The notes below the pieces were generated by a model. That model had not been told where the DNA came from and made no database searches. It saw only the letters and a program-made list of their open reading frames with translations. The position numbers and the translations under genes were made by a program. A DNA stretch of 64,000 nt from contig OX381705.1 in the NCBI GenBank assembly GCA_947462335.1, forward strand, positions 32,945,570-33,009,569, read 5' to 3'. The DNA comes from Harmothoe impar (Eukaryota > Annelida > Polychaeta > Phyllodocida > Polynoidae). Shown one piece after another: positions 60,601-64,000 of this stretch. Position 1 is the stretch's first letter. Each line of letters begins with the position of its first letter.

Positions 60601-63600
60601 CCATATGGGGACGGGTTAGTAGATCTAGATGCTGATGCTGCAGCGTATGCAGTGCAACCACTACTACTACACCGCAATCCACCCTAACATCCCCTTTTTG
60701 TCAGAGCAAGATAATAATTGGAGCAACTCCTCCCACAGGCCAGCCCCATCTCCTACCCAGAAACTGTCGCACAGCATCGCAGCCCAAACCCACGCGTCAG
60801 GCCCAAATACGATCTCCATGCAAACACACATGACCAGCACACTCCCATGCCCCTCCCCCTTCATTTCTCCCCATCTCAGGCGCCCATTCCTGCTCGGCAT
60901 GATTGCCTCTGGGTCTATAGTGGAAATCAAACAACATAGCACTTTTAGTGGCGGATTATAGAGATGCATTCTCAGCTTGCTGGGAGTAGGGGCAGAAGTA
61001 GGAGGCAGGGGGACAGTTCTGTGTTTGCTGCCGCTACGGTGACCGTGGCTGGGGGGGGGGGGGGGGGGGGGGTTCTCCCTCTGTCCCGCACCAGGCATTG
61101 GTGGGGAGAGAAGGCTCACAACGTCCCAGTGGGCACAAAATCCAGTTTAACGTTGAATCAACCTTGAACTAACATTGAATCAACATTGACAACCAGTTAT
61201 CAATGTATAGTCGCCGTTGCTTGAGCATATGGCAGCCTCCAGAGGTGACAGAGGCTGGGAACCGAGATCTGTGAACGATATACCAAGCAGGTTTATGCGA
61301 CTGTTTCACCAGGAAGACTACAAATTGAGGATTATATCGACCCATTTTCTTATCTTATATAGTTTCCTTTGGTAGGATAGGATCCTTGGGGACACGCCCG
61401 GACCTCACGTCCATAAGAAACAACTCCCCGCCCTGGAGGATCACATATGATCCCTGGATGGTGAACTTTCACGTCATATTGACACCCCCTCTCTCCCACG
61501 CTGGCATCCCTGCCACGCCCCTCAGCCCTCACCCCACCACTGCAGGGGTCGATCTCAGAACACTCTACGGGGGATGACCATGCAGACCATCTACTAGCAT
61601 TTGTCACATATATTTACATGTCTTTAAACTGTCTTGAGACATCTGCATTTCCGCCAACTGTAGGAGTTATATGCAATTTTTTCCACCATGTGCCTGGCAG
61701 AAAAGGAACGATCATACAAATCAGGATAGATCTGACCCTTGATATGCCCCAACGTCTGTGCTTTATGTGACCCTAGCTGGTGCACGTTTTCTTTTCTAAA
61801 GGGTATCATGATGCCATCCCCAGAGCGTACTGCATCACTGCACCGTGACTGTATGATCCCCACCCAGTATGGCATGGGCGTGGGTCATTTATGATGGTGG
61901 TATACGTAACGTTTACAAAACACTTCCACAGAGTAGGGCCTGTATATATGTCAGTTGGTCAACTCGGGGTACTCGTAGTCTGCCCGGCCGGCATGCTCCT
62001 GGGTCTCTGCCATAACCAGGGTCCACACCACCAGAGCACCACCAACCACCATGCCATCGTCACCACTGGGAACCGCTCATGCTCCTCCAGTAGTCCCATA
62101 ACGCCTTCATCAGCAAAACCGTCGCCTCTGTCACCTGGAGTCCATTAATCCTACCAGGACCATCTCCGTGAGTAGATATAGGAGGGAGTGGTTTACTAGA
62201 CCCCATCCCATCCACTATGATCTTTTTTTCCCTTCCCCACATATCACTCATCATACAGTATGGATTGTTCCTCAAACTCTGCCCGTATATCTATTGAGAC
62301 CCCGGTCCTGCCCAAATGCATTATTATTCCATGATCAACGACCCTGACCCCCATCATAATATAATAATTTGACCCCCCCCCCCTCCCGCCCACCACCAGC
62401 GTGACCTCTCTAGTCCAACTACCACGTTTGTACCGACCACCGTCATCTGTATTCCAGGGTTGGCGGCTGCTGCTCGATCCCCTGATCCACAAGGACCGTG
62501 CCCAGTGGATCCCAGTGACACACAGACTAGCCCCACGGATACAAGCACGCAGTGAGACAGGGCTCCTCCAGGGTCCTGCCCCACCCACTTACTAGACATG
62601 TACTACACCACCCCAAGGTAAGACAATGCACTATTTATAAATGTAGGCCAGACGAGCAATGCCAAACTGGTAAGGGACAGGCGGGGGTTCTGAAACCACT
62701 TGCAGGTCGAGGAAGGAGGGAGGGGTTTAGAGCATAAAGAAGAAAATGTCCTCTCGAGATGATCAGGGGCGTCACCATGTTGGCCATGTTGAATGGGGTT
62801 GGGTTGAGCATCCCCTGAAAGGCAGTGTGTTTTGGGACATGGCACCACATGGCTATGCTCGTTTTGTGGTTTGTGAGGGTAGGTGTGTGTCTGTGGGGGG
62901 GGGGGGGGGGCATTGGCTGGAAATGATTACTAACGCAGTTTCATTTAAATGAGTTGCTCATTTCTATCTAAACCTACACTCACACCCTGACGACTTAGAG
63001 TTAGATTTAGTCTAGGGACGTAGACATAAAACTCTGTCTAACACCACAAGTCACTTGAGACAGATGACATAATAATACGATGTATATTCGAATAACCATC
63101 ATGGGAACTCCTTGCCAGGGCCTGGTGAATAAAAAGAGACTCGTGGCACCGGTGGACGAGGCCGTTGGCTGTGTAAAGACAGATTAGAATACATTATTTA
63201 CGAGGCTGATGTACCGCGTATGGGCCCTATATAGGGACGGTGATGTCGAACATTATGTTCTCATCTTCCTCCTCTTACTGAGTCATGAGATTCTCACTGA
63301 GCACTAGGAGTTAAGAGATTTTCACTGAGCAGGAGATTAAATGATACACCCCAAGCAGCCTCAGCCATATATAGACAATATATACTTTCACAGGGGATAG
63401 AGGTGTATGTGCAAAATGCTGATGGATGTCAACCCGGATGGATACGTGGTGCAGAGGTAGGGTGTCAAGTCTCTAGGCCACTTGGAAGTTACAGAGACAG
63501 CCGCCAATGATTATAAGTGCATTTTTGGTCTAATTAGCGTGTTCTTATGTGAAGTTTGGCTAGCATGTAGGGAAGGAGGCACAGCGCCCCGCTCCTTTTC

Positions 63601-64000
63601 AAATACCGCCTCGTGATGCATCTATGAAGGACGATGTGTCTCGATGCTCGGTGGTGTTTGTCGCACTGCGATCCCAGTACATCAATACTGATTCTGTAAT
63701 TCATTCACCATGCATTAATTTACAGGTTGTCCCTTAATATCACCCAACCGAATTAGGTCAGTCTACGTGTATGGAAGGTACAGAACACATGGGATACTTC
63801 CTATAATTATTGGCTTTATAACAATACCCTTTGGTGTGTCAGGGGTATCTTGCGGAACATGAAACCGAGTTGTCTTAAAAGATTTAAATCAATATATTGT
63901 ATTTTATGTAGTTTAAACTGAGATTTTCAGAATTTTGATGACAATTATTACATGTACATGATACATTTGGCAACCTACAGTTTCAAACAGCCCACATTAT
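60601..64000. other. Non-coding right end
   Basis: Contains G23 (61050-61072) and G16 (62895-62910) runs, a C-rich run at 62372-62381 and a short ACGTTGAATCAACCTTGAAC repeat near 61150-61195. The frame at 62457-62595, opening after a TTCCAG and reading GWRLLLDPLIHKDRAQW, looks slightly exon-like but matches nothing I know. Confidence 0.35.

Noticed and set aside
60629..61119. 110-codon + and 150-codon - frames
   Set aside because: Mutually antisense; the minus frame reads its proline run from the G23 tract.
62457..62595. Possible terminal exon reading GWRLLLDPLIHKDRAQW
   Set aside because: It opens after a TTCCAG and ends in a stop, but no partner exon or family could be recognised, so I did not call a gene.

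Overview
This is invertebrate animal nuclear DNA. Genes are split by many GT-AG introns, poly(A) signals are present, and intergenic space is large and full of short inverted-repeat elements, minisatellites and tRNA-like SINE-type sequence. GC-rich exons in AT-richer introns and the gene content (PHF24-like, ENDOU-like) fit a bilaterian such as amphioxus. The species cannot be fixed from the sequence, and amphioxus is only a guess.

All recognisable genes lie in the first 25 kb. Three paralogues of vertebrate PHF24 (KIAA1045, GINIP, a Galpha-i-interacting neuronal protein with a PHD finger and EF-hands) surround one secreted EndoU-family ribonuclease. PHF24-like A (+, 451-5798) has lost its 5' exons off the left edge. 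PHF24-like B (-, 8410-14477) is convergent with A. The ENDOU-like gene (+, 15942-19109) is head-to-head with B. PHF24-like C (+, 21452-25034) follows. I joined exons by hand from splice sites. The joins keep frame, and the complete models are 433 aa (B), 275 aa (ENDOU) and 399 aa (C). Intron phases at matching positions agree among the three paralogues, so they are old intron-bearing duplicates and not retrocopies.

From 25 kb to the right edge I find no convincing coding exon. That part holds minisatellites (63 bp at 28.7-29.7 kb, 41 bp at 31.6-32.0 kb, 16 bp at 32.8-33.1 kb, 72 bp at 54.6-55.3 kb) and many MITE-like elements. Two MITEs have TTAA ends (7410-7625 and 42745-42951). One MITE family occurs twice in opposite orientation (41.3-41.7 and 53.1-53.6 kb). 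A nested cluster lies at 42.2-43.75 kb, a GAGTC-rich element at 46.3-47.5 kb, and strong palindromes at 48.5 and 49.3 kb. Four further dispersed families are each present twice. Between the repeats are GC-rich or motif-rich non-coding blocks (43.97-44.34, 51.4-51.7, 52.6-53.1, 60.4-60.6 kb) that could be regulatory DNA or untranslated exons of a neighbouring gene. That is inference.

The feature most worth following up is the cluster of diverged PHF24/GINIP-like genes. B keeps an N-myristoylation-type start but has lost the third EF-hand region and a 3' exon. C lacks the MG start and has an all-aspartate EF-like loop. No CRISPR array, operon or prokaryotic system is present.
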